This document shows positions 32,571 through 44,531 of a DNA stretch of 64,000 nucleotides, in pieces. Both the position numbers and the translations under genes were made by a program. Source of the stretch: Amphirosellinia nigrospora (taxonomy: Eukaryota; Ascomycota; Sordariomycetes; Xylariales; Xylariaceae). The DNA is taken from positions 9,000,193 to 9,064,192 of the forward strand of contig SCHM01000001.1 of NCBI GenBank assembly GCA_004123355.1, read 5' to 3'. Position 1 is the first letter of the stretch, and each line of letters opens with the position of its first letter. The notes beneath the pieces are model-generated. The model was given only the letters and a program-made list of their open reading frames with translations. It ran no database searches and was not told where the DNA came from.

Positions 32571-34156
32571 TCATTTTTTTGGGGTAAATATCCTCTCTCC
32601 GTGCTTGCTAGACTCCTTCCTCTTTTCCGCTGCCTTCTTATCAGCCTCCTTAGCTTTTTCAGTATCCTTATCCGCCTCGGCCTGTTCCTCATCCCGCCGC
32701 TGCTCTTGCTTCTTCACTTCCTCCTTGAGATCGTTTATCTCTCTTTGCAACTTGTCCCGTTCCTCTGTTAACTGTTTCCTCCGCTCGTCAGAAATCTTGT
32801 CATCCTCTAGTTGTGCTTCGATCTTCTCCTTGGCGTCTTCTTTCTCGGCCATGTCAGACTTGGCCTTGTCCGCCGCCTGGTTGGCTTCATTGGCCGCAGA
32901 AATATACGTATCTCCGCGTTCGACCGCGAGTCTCGCGATTTCGACTTGGATATAACCGTCGAGCACGATGGGCGTGTAACTCCTCAAAATCGCATCCCTC
33001 ACATCAAAATCCTGCTCAGCGACGGTCTCGGCCATCGAGGCGACTGGATCGTTGTAAACACCGTCATCGAGTGTCGACAGCGCGGCTAGTCCCCCGTACT
33101 TTCTGTCCGACTCCGCGTTGCATATGTCCTTGGAGCCACTCTTGAAGGTTTTCCTAGCTACTTGTGCTGCTTCTTGTCGCATTTCTTCTAGCGTGCTTGC
33201 GTAATCTTTCGTGTTCAGATCATTGGGGTCAATCTTCGAATGATTTGCCAAATACTCGCCGAGGTACAACTCGATTGCCGCGTCCACGGGCCTCTGGAGG
33301 GATGCATATTCGACGTCAAGCTCGGGGTGCATCATTTCTTGCAGTTTCATATACTGGAACGTCTCCCTGGCCTTCCAGTGACGGGCAATTTTGGTCTTTA
33401 GCTCGGAGGCGGCGTTAATGAGAGCAGCTTTAGCTTTCTGGGCCTTTTTTTTAGCGTGGCCTCATCCTTCGGCGACGCGGTTTCAGCGGCAGTCTGAGCT
33501 TGAGCAGCTTCGGCTTGCAATTTCTTGTACAGGACAAAAACAAACACCAATGACACGAGCGCAGCGCCGCCCAAGCCGACCCATGCAGCAATCACGGCGG
33601 GGTTATTCGTATCGTCTCCTGTATCTTTTGGGTTTGGTATTTTACAGGCGTCTTTATTATTGATGTCGGGAACTTTTTGCGCCGCCTTGACTGTCTTGTT
33701 ATCACTTTCCCTGGTGCCTCGGCAGGTGTGGGAGCTTGGCAGCTCGTTTATCTTGAACCCCACGTCGAAAGTGATTGTGTATGTCTCACTGGTGTCTGCA
33801 TCAGGCGGCGTGATGGTAAATTTGTACTTCGGGTCATTACCAGCCTGCAAATCCGGTTGCTGGATATCGTCGAGCATTATGACTTTCTCCGTTGTTGGAT
33901 TCACAAATAAGGACTTGTCCTTCAGGTCTGCCGGTTCACTGAAGAAATACTCGCCGCCGAATAAGGCCAGAGACCAGTTAGGGGGAGCTTCGTAGGCGGT
34001 TTTGAGGTTCTCAGGGGAGAGGTCATAGCCGCTGTTGTCTACAATGTTCTGCATCTCAGCTTCAAAGTTCCAACTACACGCGGCTTTAAACACATCCATG
34101 TATATCTTCTCCCCCGAGGAGATATCTAGGATGAACTGCGCAGACGTTCTCGACAT
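32571..34156 (-). CDS. Gene A: single-pass membrane protein with long C-terminal coiled coil, unknown function
   Basis: ATG at 34156 starts MSRTSAQFILDISSGEK. The first 180 residues look like a beta-rich domain (NWSLALFGGEYFFSEP, ETYTITFDVGFKINELP, HTCRGTRESDNKTV). A transmembrane helix follows at about 190-212 (AWVGLGGAALVSLVFVFVLY), then Ala/Glu/Lys-rich sequence, a helical middle (MMHPELDVEYASLQ, YLGEYLANHSKIDP, GYIQVEIARLAVERG) and a 100-residue coiled coil rich in Glu, Lys and Gln. No cleavable signal peptide. The frame breaks once at a run of eight T on the plus strand (33445-33452). Nine would keep it open. Divergent from gene B with 0.7 kb between. I recognise no family. Confidence 0.65.
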
Positions 34157-34874
34157 GGTGATCGGTGATAGAAGAGTTGAAGACCCATGAAAGAGTGACC
34201 TGATACAGACCCAAGTTTCGAGTCTTTCGAAACATCTATATACTAATTTCGCCGTTCTAGGTGCTGCAAGAATGCCATGCGAGCAGGCATGGTCGTGAAG
34301 CTATACCAGAAACTAGATACCTAGCTTACGCTCGGGTCACAGTGTGAATGGGGCGTCTAGATGAGCCGGTCGTGCGGCCCCCACCCCCTAACAGCTCGAT
34401 GCAGAAGTCGATGTCAGCAATACCAACCCCAAACGGAGTACAAGTGTGTCATGTACCATTTACCAGATACATCTCGGCTCCTTGATGTAGCGGCGCCAGT
34501 AGGTAGGACTTCGGGGTCTGAGACAGGGTGAGCTGCTTAGACTACCGCTTGAGTCTCGGGTTCCTCAAGCTGGTTCAGAGCGAAGATTTCTAGATGTAAT
34601 GGCTGGATTGGGGTGAACGCTGCGCATGGCATCCCATTCGTATAAGATCGCTTCAGCGATCTTCGCTGATATTTCGGCCTCGCCCATATAAATGCAGCAT
34701 TTTCCACTTGCTGTCTCAGACTAAGTGCTGTCATGGGCTCGAGGCTTATCTTTTCGTAACCATCCTACGCTCTCACGGCCATTCACAGCTTCGTGAATTG
34801 AATGAGAAAAGATTAATCAAGAGGCCTTCGATCAGTCTTAGAGAAGTAAGGCATTCCGACACCTGAACCCCACC
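34157..34874. promoter_or_regulatory. Divergent region between genes A and B
   Basis: About 0.7 kb between opposed ATG codons. It should drive both genes. No specific element recognised. Confidence 0.35.
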
Positions 34875-37820
34875 ATGTCGGCATATACTAGCATTGCAAT
34901 CGGCAAGAAGCCGTCATCCAGGCGCATTATCATTTGCGGAGGGACCCTAAACCTAGGATTAAGTCCGCTGAATGATTTCGGTGAGGATGAGACTTATATT
35001 TACACTCAAAATTGCGTTCTCGCTGGAGACATCACGGCCAATGACCTGTATCTGCATACAGGCTCGTTCCAAACCGTCGGAGTTCCACAATCAAAATTGC
35101 CGTGACCCTGGAAGCGATTCTACAGAAAACCATAGCAAGGATAGCAGAACCGGGGAGACTGGCCATCAAGGGCATTCGTTCTTCTTCTCGTCTGCAGATT
35201 TGGATTACAGGTCCAGATTCAAGGTTGATGCAACAGGAGGGGATGGAGGTCGCGGCTACTTCGATGCCACAGGCCAGGGAGGCGGCAGTGGAGGCGATGG
35301 CGGCCCTGGCGGTATAGTCAACATCATGTACGAGGACAGTTACCAGCGGACCATGAATGGCTACATCGCGTACGAGTACGTACTCTCTCAGGAAGATTCA
35401 GATCATCCGGAGGACACGGAGCGCATGGTAAAACGAGCGGCCAGGGACTTTGTCAATGTAGTTCACGTCTTCATGGAATCTGATAAGGAGCATAATAAGG
35501 CCGTCATTGATTCCATGGCAGATCTCTACAAGCAATTGAATCAGACAGATTCGCACGGTCGCTCGAACATCACTATGGCCCTGAAGGATGTTAAAGAAGG
35601 GATGACAAATTTGAGGAACACTCTGGAGTTTCATAAGCCGGGCGACGGGCTAGCCACAGATCTGATGAGTACTGCGGCTAACTATGGTGGCTTCCCCGGC
35701 CGGGGTAATAACTATGAAGATAGACCGGGTCGATACGGAGGAATGGGCATATACGGCAAGAAAGGCGATCGTTGGGCGCACCCTTTCATGGACTACGGCA
35801 CGATCTGGGATAGGGACATATTTCTGTACCATCCGGAGCAAATGGCCTTCACCTTGCGGGATGCCTACGTCGAATATTTCCAAGGCGCTGGTGGTAGGAG
35901 CGCGCAGGGATCAAGAACTGCGCCTTGATTCTTGGTCAACTCATAAATAGACTCGGATTTCTAAACGAGATCGACCCGAAAAACCCGACTAGCAAAGCAA
36001 ATTCTTCTCTCTGGAAAACATTCAAACGATACGAATCTTCGATGCTCGTTCTACCGTCGACAACTGCTAGCGATGGCATACCTGCGACAATACACTCTCT
36101 TCAGCGCACATACACACAAGCAGTCGCGTACATGGTGCAATTGAACAGCGGCCAAGATATCTACGGCCATACGAACACATGGGTCCCTGTCGGAAGCTAC
36201 GAGCATTACAAAGGCCACGTCGACAAGTTCTTGGAGCATTTCGAGGGTATCGAAACGAGGTACACGGCCTGCATGAAAAGGTACAAGGACGAAACAATTA
36301 CCAAGGCCGACGTTGAATCAGCCATCGGAGATGCTCGTATCGCGAAAGGTAAAACCGAAAGGCACCAGACCAAGACGAAGGATTTAATCGAAGATGTGAT
36401 TCCGGCCATCGAACGTTTTAACAAGGAGATAGCACCGAAAAAGAAGCTTGTTCTCGATTCAATCAAGACGGTGGAATCGAAGATAAAAGATACCTTCGTT
36501 GTGCCCATCAAGGACTTTCTCCAATCCGCCGTCTCTTTCTGTTTCCTTCCCAGTAAATTAATGGGTGCTGCTGTATCTGCTCAAGCGTTGTGGGACTTGG
36601 CGCAGGGCGTGTCTAGTATCGAAGATGATTCTGGTGCTGTCGTCAAAAAGACCTTCCTCATAAATCAGCTACAAGAGATGGATGGCACCATAGAGAGCCT
36701 CAAGGACGGCGTTGAGTTCATCAAAGCAGGCAGCATCAAACCCGAAGATGCAGGTGGGCCCAAGCTCGTTGCCGAAAAGGAAAAGTTGTTCGACCTGATC
36801 AAAAAGTATAAGCGCCTGATAGACGACTGGAAGGATATCCAAGAGCAATTTGATGATTATATCGACACTGTCGTTGCACGTAACGACAGGGCTCTGCAGT
36901 ACAACCAGTATCTCATTTCGTTGTGGCAGGATCAATTAACTATCAAACAGATCCAAGATGACATCGACCGACTACTGAAGAAGAAGCTTGATGAAGTTGG
37001 TCCCAATCTCACGGCTGTGGCATCGCTCGTCAAACAATCTTACCAGGCTGCAGTGGACAGAATCTTTAGGGTCCTCTACTTGGCTGAGCGTGCATTGCTC
37101 TTCTGGAGTCTGGGAGAGCCCCTCAAAAAGTTCGACGAGATACGGAAAGGTGGTATTGATAGCGGGAATCTACATGTGGATTTGAAAGACCTCGCAGATG
37201 CGATCGTAGAATCCTATAACACCGCTCTAGAAAATACCACTTCTGCGTACCAGAAGTTCGGAGATTGGGGGAAACAAATGGTGCCAACACGCCGCTTAAA
37301 TACACCTTGTCAGCGGCGGAATTGAAGCATCTCCAAAATAATGAGGAGCAAACTTCGGTTAACATGGCGAACGCCTGGGCGCAGACGACTAAGGACAAAA
37401 ACATCTTCCTGGGCAAGTACGACGTCCGCCTGACAAAGATGAGGTGCATAATCGAGGGCGACAGCGATTTTGATACGCAAATGAAAGATAAGACGATTTG
37501 CGTTGATTTGGTCCACCCTGGTTTAGAGACCATTGCGGACAAGAGCAAGCATGCACACCGCTTCGATCACAACCAACGCAAGTTTACATTTGAGTATACT
37601 CACCCATTCGACCGCAAAAACCCAAAGATAACGACCGATGGCGACTTGTACAAGAGCCCGGATGCGAAGGGTGGGAGTATGCTCGCGCGGGCCCGTTTAC
37701 TACATGGAATATCATCTTGGCAAAAAACAAGAACCCGATCTGGAGACGAAGACGACGAAGTATCGGGAGAAAATCACGAAAGTGACGATGGAGTTCACTG
37801 GTTGGGCAAAGACTCTTTGA
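34875..37820 (+). CDS. Gene B: about 980-residue protein with glycine-rich segment and long helical/coiled-coil region
   Basis: ATG in good context (ACCATGT) starts MSAYTSIAIGKKPSSRRI. The N-terminal 75 residues look like a beta-solenoid-type fold (TYIYTQNCVLAGDITANDL). A Gly/Asp-rich stretch follows at about 35235-35320 (GGDGGRGYFDATGQGGG, GGDGGPGG), then a mixed domain with a Gly/Arg-rich patch (GGFPGRGNNYEDRPGRYGG). From about 35940 to 37200 come long amphipathic helices (VIPAIERFNKEIAPKKK, KRLIDDWKDIQEQFDDYI) containing one more hydrophobic stretch (FLQSAVSFCFLPSKLMGAAV). The last part is beta-rich. Frame breaks near 35090, 35920, 37285 and 37670 are small. No signal peptide. Helical bundles with a hydrophobic centre occur in pore-forming proteins, but that is only an analogy. 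Confidence 0.65.
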
Positions 37821-38095
37821 GAGGCTTTAACCTCGTCCCCATTACCAGTTACTTGAATACTTGTCTAAGATTGAGACAGGCGGCTGATTCCGCGTTGAAT
37901 TAAAGGGTTCATACGGGTTGACTCTGAATTATAGTAGTGAATGACTTGATGAAATAATAACCCAACCAGAAGCCCTCAATTTGACGAGTAAAACTGATGT
38001 AGAAAGCACCTAACGCAAACATATGCTAATGAGATAGTAAAATGGGTTTTGCAACGCTAGATTTCGTAGCCACTCTCTCCTGGCTTGACGATTCT

Positions 38096-39821
38096 CTATT
38101 TCTTCACTTCTCCTACTAGCAAGAGATCATGCGGAATTCTAAGACCATCCTTCTTTAAGATGAGGAGATCTTTCGTCTCAGGTTTAGCAAAGTTGGTGAG
38201 AGCCGTAAGGTTCCTCTTGGGATTGCAGTCCCAAGTAGGCCAGACAAGGTGATCAAGACAGGGTTTCGCGAAGAATTCAGTAGCAGCGGTCCCCTCGCGC
38301 TCATAACTCTTAGTCCAATCAGATGAACCCAGACTCATAGTCCCTTGGAGCGTAAGATTGTTGACCTCAAACTTCCCTTCTTTGCTCGCCTTGGCCGTGT
38401 ACTTGTAAGTATCCGTATAGAGCTGAGAAACCAACCCGTACGAGAGAAATTCGGCCCTGATTGTAAAAGGGACTTTGATTTTAGACTCCCACGTGATCTT
38501 TCCTTTGTCGAGGACAGTCAGTACAGGCTTCGATTTGTTGACGGCATCTACCACGTCACCAAGGTAGACAGTACCCTTGCCAGTGCTAGCATTTTCGTAG
38601 TAGGTGTACTCAGCCGCTTCTCCGACGGGGTATTGACCGTTCCATGTCATTTTCAGTGCGAATCCGGTATCTACAACCTCTTCCTTGAGATCATCCCCTA
38701 TATCGCTGAATGCATGGGTACCCTTCGAGTTTTTGACGTCCTTGATAGGCTGCCATATGGATTCCCGACACGGGCCCCCGAATAATGTCCTCCTATTCAG
38801 AATGATGCTGGCGCTGTAACCTTGCGGTACGGGATACAGTTTGCTGATCTTGCCGTCTTCCTTATGGTGATAGAAATCCGGTTTCAAGTCGCCTGGAATG
38901 AGGTCGAGAGAGCTCACGTTCGACTTGATGTAAGCACTGACGCAAGCGAGTGAGTCATTCATGCTGCCATCTTTCTTGTCTGTTGGAAGGGAGTATATTT
39001 GGAATGTGATGTATTCCGGCCTTAAGAATGTCGAGCCAGAGGTGTCGTCATTCACAGTTAGGGATATTGGAAACCAGATCCCGCCCAGGTTCTTCCGCAA
39101 AGATCGCTTGAGAGAGTCCAAGAGGGGTTTTGGAGCCCGCTTGTTTGCGGTTAGCTCCTCTTCACCTTCCCAGTCGAATGACAGCGACCAGTTGTCCCTT
39201 AGCTCAAGATCAAATACCATCTTACCCGAACTCACTTGGCCGCTTTTTCGAAAGTTGACAATGGCTCCATGACTCTAATACATCCAACTTAATGTTAGAC
39301 TCTTCAATATTCGTTTATTCAAGTTATTCTTATTCTAATAAAACTGGCGTTGCTGTTGAGAACTCATCACTTACCTTCTTGGGCCGGCCGCGGCCAGACT
39401 CAGAAGCACTTAGAGACGAAATTGGGGCCTTGATTGTCATTGCCCAGCCCTTTTGTAGCTTTCTGTATACGTCGTCGTATCGCGACCTCCCTCTTATTGG
39501 GTTCACCAGAGTTACCGCTGTAACTGACATTTTGAGTATCACTTGACCGTCAGCGGTGAACTCTAGCTTTTTTGGTTTACCAATAGTCATTTTCCAATCG
39601 CAATCAAATGCCAATACTTTTTGGTGCCCTCGCATCTCGTATACCTTCACAAAATCAGCGCTGTAGCTCTTCCGTCCCATCTGGCTGGTGTCAAGACCGG
39701 TCTTGAGGGCAGAATTGAAGAGGTCAAGTCTGTAGCTGACGATGGCGTCCCACCCACTCGTGCGAGTGCCCCTTGCCATTCGCTTCACAAGTTCATCGAC
39801 AGAAAGATAATCTCTAGTCAT
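38096..39821 (-). CDS. Gene C: intact two-exon protein (about 541 aa), weakly TULIP/P47-like
   Basis: Start at the ATG at 39821 (MTRDYLSVDELVKRM). Exon 1 is 39375-39821, the intron 39275-39374 (GTAAGT...TATTAG) and exon 2 38096-39274. Both exons are whole codons, giving 541 residues with no frame break, one of the few undisturbed large genes here. The N-terminal motif TSGWDAIVSYRLDLFNSAL recalls the GWD...N opening of P47/TULIP-family proteins, lipid-binding tubular folds known from bacterial OrfX/P47 clusters. What follows is mostly beta strands (VLAFDCDWKMTIGKP, LTLQGTMSLGSSDWTKSYE). No signal peptide or membrane helix. The C-terminus ends LLVGEVKK. Convergent with gene B (275 bp apart). 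The TULIP link is inference from one motif plus secondary structure. Confidence 0.65.
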
Positions 39822-41246
39822 TTTTACCCAGAATTGTTGAAAATACTTGAGGAGATCGCGAGTTGTCAAATGTTTGCTTGCTAAGTCGTATAAAGTAGCT
39901 ATCGAAAGAGAAAATATGCCATAAGGGTGATAATAGTTGATACTCTATACCACTCCAAGATCATGGGGCGTTTTTGATAGCAGTCCTTGCTAACAGCGAG
40001 TGGTCCAACATATTCTAGCAAGTTACCTTCATTTCTTGTACTAGGTACATATCTTTGGAGTTCTTTCATTCAGTGTGGAGGTCAAAGTCGAGGTAGATTG
40101 CAGATCGTTACGATAGGATGAGGCACAAAAGGTCCATATCACTCTGAACCCCTACAGCGACTCGGTCTTCTTTTGGCTGTTCTTGCCACATTGACATGTC
40201 CGTATTACTCCGATCGAACGTCGGAGCCTCAGAGATCGGCTCAGTCATTCCAATACGATATGGCCTCGTCATAATCATCACTTACCGGATCGTCACCGCG
40301 CCCCATGCATGTAACAATACATTGGAATATTCATTGCCTAGTAGGCAAATCAATTAGTCCTGCATCCTCCTCCTATCACATGGATAAGACCTATAGTAGT
40401 TACGATGGCAAACCAATCGCTGAAAGAATCTGTCTGGCATTACATCCCACTTCGCGATGCCGCATACATACCTACATTGAAGCGTCAAATGGTTTATGAG
40501 GGAAAGGGGCTTCAAAGCTACTGAGTTATAGACATAGAAAGTAATTTAGTAGTATCATTATTATTTATCTGTCTTGTATCCTATTCATTTGTTAACTCCC
40601 GTTATACGAACTAAAATACAATGTTGAAAAGTGTAGGTTAGGCCTACGTCCCGCTATAGGGCCAGTAACCTGACTGAGTATGTTACCAGTAAATTATATA
40701 TGCCGGTTAACACCTACCAAACGTATGGTTACCTGCCTATTTGAGTCATAATTCGTTCACACTGTGACTGGGGTACCTGGGGTGCCCCCACGATAGTCTT
40801 TATTGAGCCTCAATCATCCCCCTCACTCCTATATCAGGGCAGCTGAAAGGTGTCAAACATGCATATGCATAGTTCTTCCTACATCCGAGGTGCCCGAGCG
40901 CGAATCATTTCAAGCGCAGAATTTGGTTGCAGGAACTATTGGATGGAGCTGATGATCTAAGAGGCCTAACCTGGAACTTGTCTGTCTGCCTTCCGAAGCC
41001 CACTAATAGGACGTACTCGGCAATAGCCGATAGTTTTCGACATGCCGGGTACTCTGTGTATGAGCGCGTATGAGCGTGACAAGATTACGGCGCTCAATCA
41101 ATAGAAAATCCAAACATCTAAAACTCCCTATAGCTGACATTTTGAATTAAACTATAGCGTTGACTTATCTATGAGGAGATTAGAACCACGTCCGAAGAAT
41201 TCCAACTCGGCAAAACAGATTATCAGGTATTAGCACTACCACCGTA
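39822..41246. other. Intergenic between genes C and D
   Basis: Spacer of 1.4 kb between divergent genes. It contains short frames only. Promoters of both genes are expected here. Confidence 0.35.
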
Positions 41247-42338
41247 ATGAGCCCAAAATCTGGTAAGAGGTGGCAATCTAAGATTGGTCCAGGCGGACTG
41301 ATAGTTAACATTGAAATATAGTATTCACATTCGGCTCTAAGCTTAAGACTGATCAAATCAGCAGTACAATCGATAAAGACGGCTATGGCGTGATCGTCAG
41401 ACGTGACAAAAATGGTAGCGATGACTCCAAGTTCTACCTCAAGAATATCATCTCCGGCGCCGCAGCAGCCGGAGAATGGCCTGAAATTCAACTCATCGCG
41501 CCCGATAAGAAGACGCAGACTTACCACCCCAATACCCATTTTACCTTGGATACGACAGAGTAACGGCAAATCCCATCCTTTACACTCACGCGATAGCCTC
41601 TGGAGAGGCTGTCGACTATGTTCAGTATACCAACCTTTCGGATTACAAGCTGTCGAACTTTCAGAGGCAAAAGTCCGACGTTCACGGTTGCTCCAAGTGC
41701 CAAGCGGAATCTAATCGCACTTTGTGACGCAAAAGACAACTACCGCATTATCAGCGGCCATGGCGATCGCTTCGCATTCCCCACGAGCGAAAGACTACAG
41801 AGAGTGATACTGGACATCGGCATCACGGGTGGGCTGTACCCTATCCCGTGGTGCTCATGGAAGCTAAATCCGGTTCGTCGGAGGCACGGAGGATCAAGTG
41901 GTGGAAGACGGCTGATAGCACCGAAACATATTTCGCGAGTTCGAGCACGCACCCCGAGGCGATAGTATGCTTCGACGATTATATTGTCTGGCGCAGCAAT
42001 GGTAGCGACGGCAGTACCCGACGATCGGCTGGATCGATATCAAGACGACGGGAAACCCCACTACGTCATTCAACTCCTTTTCCGCGTCGGCCAAGATCGT
42101 CGCTATTGCAAAGTCGGGGGACAAGTTCAAAGACGGTGGTCATACATGGTATGCCACTAGCGACGGCGATGTCTATCACTTTGATGCATCCAATAACAAA
42201 GCAACAAAGATGCTCAGTACGAGTGACATTAGTGATGCCTCATCTACGGTGTCTCAACTATGGGCTGATGGCTATTTTCTTCATGTTCTTACGAGTAATG
42301 GGCTGGTCGCGGCTTACAAGATTTCGACGGTTGTTTGA
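41247..42338 (+). pseudogene. Gene D: heavily frame-broken protein, possible beta-propeller
   Basis: Protein-like stretches follow one another in changing frames from an ATG at 41247 (MSPKSGKRWQSKIGPGG) to TGA at 42336-42338: DKDGYGVIVRRDKNG, SKFYLKNIISGAAAAGEWP, AIASGEAVDYVQYTNLSDY, NLIALCDAKDNYRIISGHG, PVVLMEAKSGSSEARRIKWW, GWIDIKTTGNPTTSF, GGHTWYATSDGDVYHFD, QLWADGYFLHVLTSNG. The repeated pattern of short strands with W/Y and D/G turns suggests propeller-like blades, as in fungal lectins, but no family is certain. At least six frame changes. It is the fourth member of the A-D group and divergent from C. Confidence 0.45.
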
Positions 42339-42589
42339 CCTTGGGAATGTTCTTCTCTGTCTTCCTCTATAATGCTGCAGTAAAACCATCTTGATAGGTA
42401 GCAAATAATACTCGTTGTAAAAATAGGCCAACACAAGTTATATCCTAGAGGAGTTAAGAACAATCAATACTATTACCTATCTAGCTACCTAGATATATGG
42501 GCTGATGATCAAGCTTCATGCTAAAGTGATACTAGGTGAAGGAGTTACCATAGGTACTATACAAGGGCATAAGACATCCGTCGTATATA

Positions 42590-42667
42590 TAAACAGGAGA
42601 CCCCAAGGAGATTATTAGCTAAATTAAACTCCAAATTATAAGTACTTGGGCACAAGCCCTTGTCACA
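42590..42667 (+). repeat. LTR 3' fragment related to 27495-27872
   Basis: It shares CCCCAA.GAGATTATTAGCT.AATT.AACTC and the end GCACA.GCCCTTGTCACA with the right end of the 27495 LTR. A TATA-like TATATATAAAC lies just upstream (about 42584). The left end and a target duplication were not found, so it is truncated or strongly decayed. Confidence 0.65.
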
Positions 42668-44009
42668 CAGTGTTAAAAAAGTCGTTGCTGTATACTTCCT
42701 AGTTGTGATACCAGAAAACATGTATGGGATGGTCAGAGTTAGCCTTCACCAAGACGGTGAATGAACATTCGTTGTTGAGTAATTATGTCCCGTTTCATTT
42801 CTAGCCTCGTCTTCAATTTTTTAGTTTCTTCCAATGCGACGTTTTTGAACTTTAGTTTTACCCTTTTATACAATGTTGCCATCGCCACTATCCCTCTATC
42901 ACCTTTTTCGACATATCATTGGTAGGATGGTCGTAGAGGCATGCTGACCAGCAATCCGTACTATTGCACATGCCTACCAAGGAGTTGCTCCGGGAAAGCC
43001 CACAATCTCGGCCACGATCGATCATAGCAAACTCTACGAAGCTGCAAATTTGAGACACGCCTTGAAGTAGAGAGTGAAGAGATGTACGAGGCCAAACAAG
43101 AAACTAAGTATAAGAATGGAAGAGGACCCGGATTAATTTAGCTTTAACACAATGCTAATGATAACCTAGGGCAGCCTAATACCTAGTATTACGCCCATCT
43201 CGTGTTGAATTATGCACTAACTAGCGACCTATGGATACATCACCAACTAGATTGTTGCACTCCTTACTTAATATACGTGGCAGTGTAAGGTGGCTTAACC
43301 AGTAGCTCACGCACCCACTTATTACCCTTGGACTAGAAATGCCTCCAACGAGCGTGACAGCCATAGACAGATAGATCAATACACACACATCACTGAATCT
43401 CACAGTAAGTAGCTCATATTGGCCACGCAGGCCAGCAGATATCTGTACTCTGATCTGTAGTTCTCCATCCACAATACATCACTTTTATGGCCCACTCAAG
43501 CAAGGATAACCACACACCTAGGCACACCAACTCTGCTCTTGAAAAACGTTATGGATTCCCGGCACCTAGCCTGCAAGTGGTGTAAAAGAATGCCGGTCCA
43601 ACCGGCCACGCGTGTTTCGATTCACTCGTTGGCTCATTACGATGCTTAGTCACAACGGAAGACGCCACCGTGAGATAACGCTAGGTTCTGCCATTACTAA
43701 TGTTAGACCAATAATATTCTCACTTGTTGACGAATAATTCAGCCGCGAGGAAAATACTACACTGCGTATATGGACTAAGGTGTTCTATCCAACTCTCAGG
43801 ATATCACAACCACGCAGAGATCTCAGTTTATATCAACTGTTAGACCTCATGCTCTTATCGTTTTGATTTTGAAACGATCAGAATACATGCCAGCTATGGA
43901 TATATATGTACACGAGAGATTTTTGAAATGATGAGATAATTCGATGTCTATACACCCATAGTTAATACCGGAACACATGAGTCAGCAGATGATCACAGTC
44001 ATGGCTTTG
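42668..44009. other. AT-rich intergenic, nothing recognised
   Basis: Only short frames. It lies between an LTR fragment and a complete solo LTR, so it is probably transposon-influenced DNA. Confidence 0.4.
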
Positions 44010-44014
44010 GCAAT

Positions 44015-44364
44015 TGTCACAAGGGCTCTGATTGAGGGCTTGGAATGGATTCAATTTGAGTAATAAGCAACTATAGTGCCAAAGGGGCCATATCGATCTA
44101 AGTTCCTTCTTCCCTCGAAGGGAGGATTCGTGCCCCTTTATGCTCAGAATTCTCCTCTCCTTCTCGGACCTCCGCCAACTTGTCTAGAGACCTGTGTAGG
44201 CGGAGAAGCGAGTGTCTTGGTGTTCGAGTTCAGCTCAGTATCTGCCTCTGAGACTCACGATATCTTCGTACAACTACCTCAGCCTCGTAAGGTAATATTT
44301 AGCGAACTCCGTGTACGGAGCCTGTGTGGCACTGTATTGCGCACTCGTCAGAATCCGTGTGACA
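44015..44364 (-). mobile_element. Solo LTR with 5-bp target duplication (GCAAT)
   Basis: A 350-bp element starts TGTCACAAGGGCTC and ends AATCCGTGTGACA on the plus strand. It is flanked by GCAAT at 44010-44014 and 44365-44369. It is the inverted counterpart of 24993-25345, and the older copy at 9980 is in the same orientation. No internal coding region. Confidence 0.9.
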
Positions 44365-44531
44365 GCAATGTGGAAACATGTGGTCTACGGCGATGTCATC
44401 ATCGGGAGTGCGCTTAAGCCGGATAATTATGTTATATGACATCATGTAACATCTCAACTGCCTAAGACACCGCGGCGTAGCTACCCTTGTTGGGCCCTGT
44501 CAGTACATTACTACCTAGTAAATGTGTTTGA

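Noticed and set aside
35398-36511. Minus-strand ORFs opposite gene B
   Set aside because: They lack protein character and overlap the clear plus-strand coding sequence of gene B.
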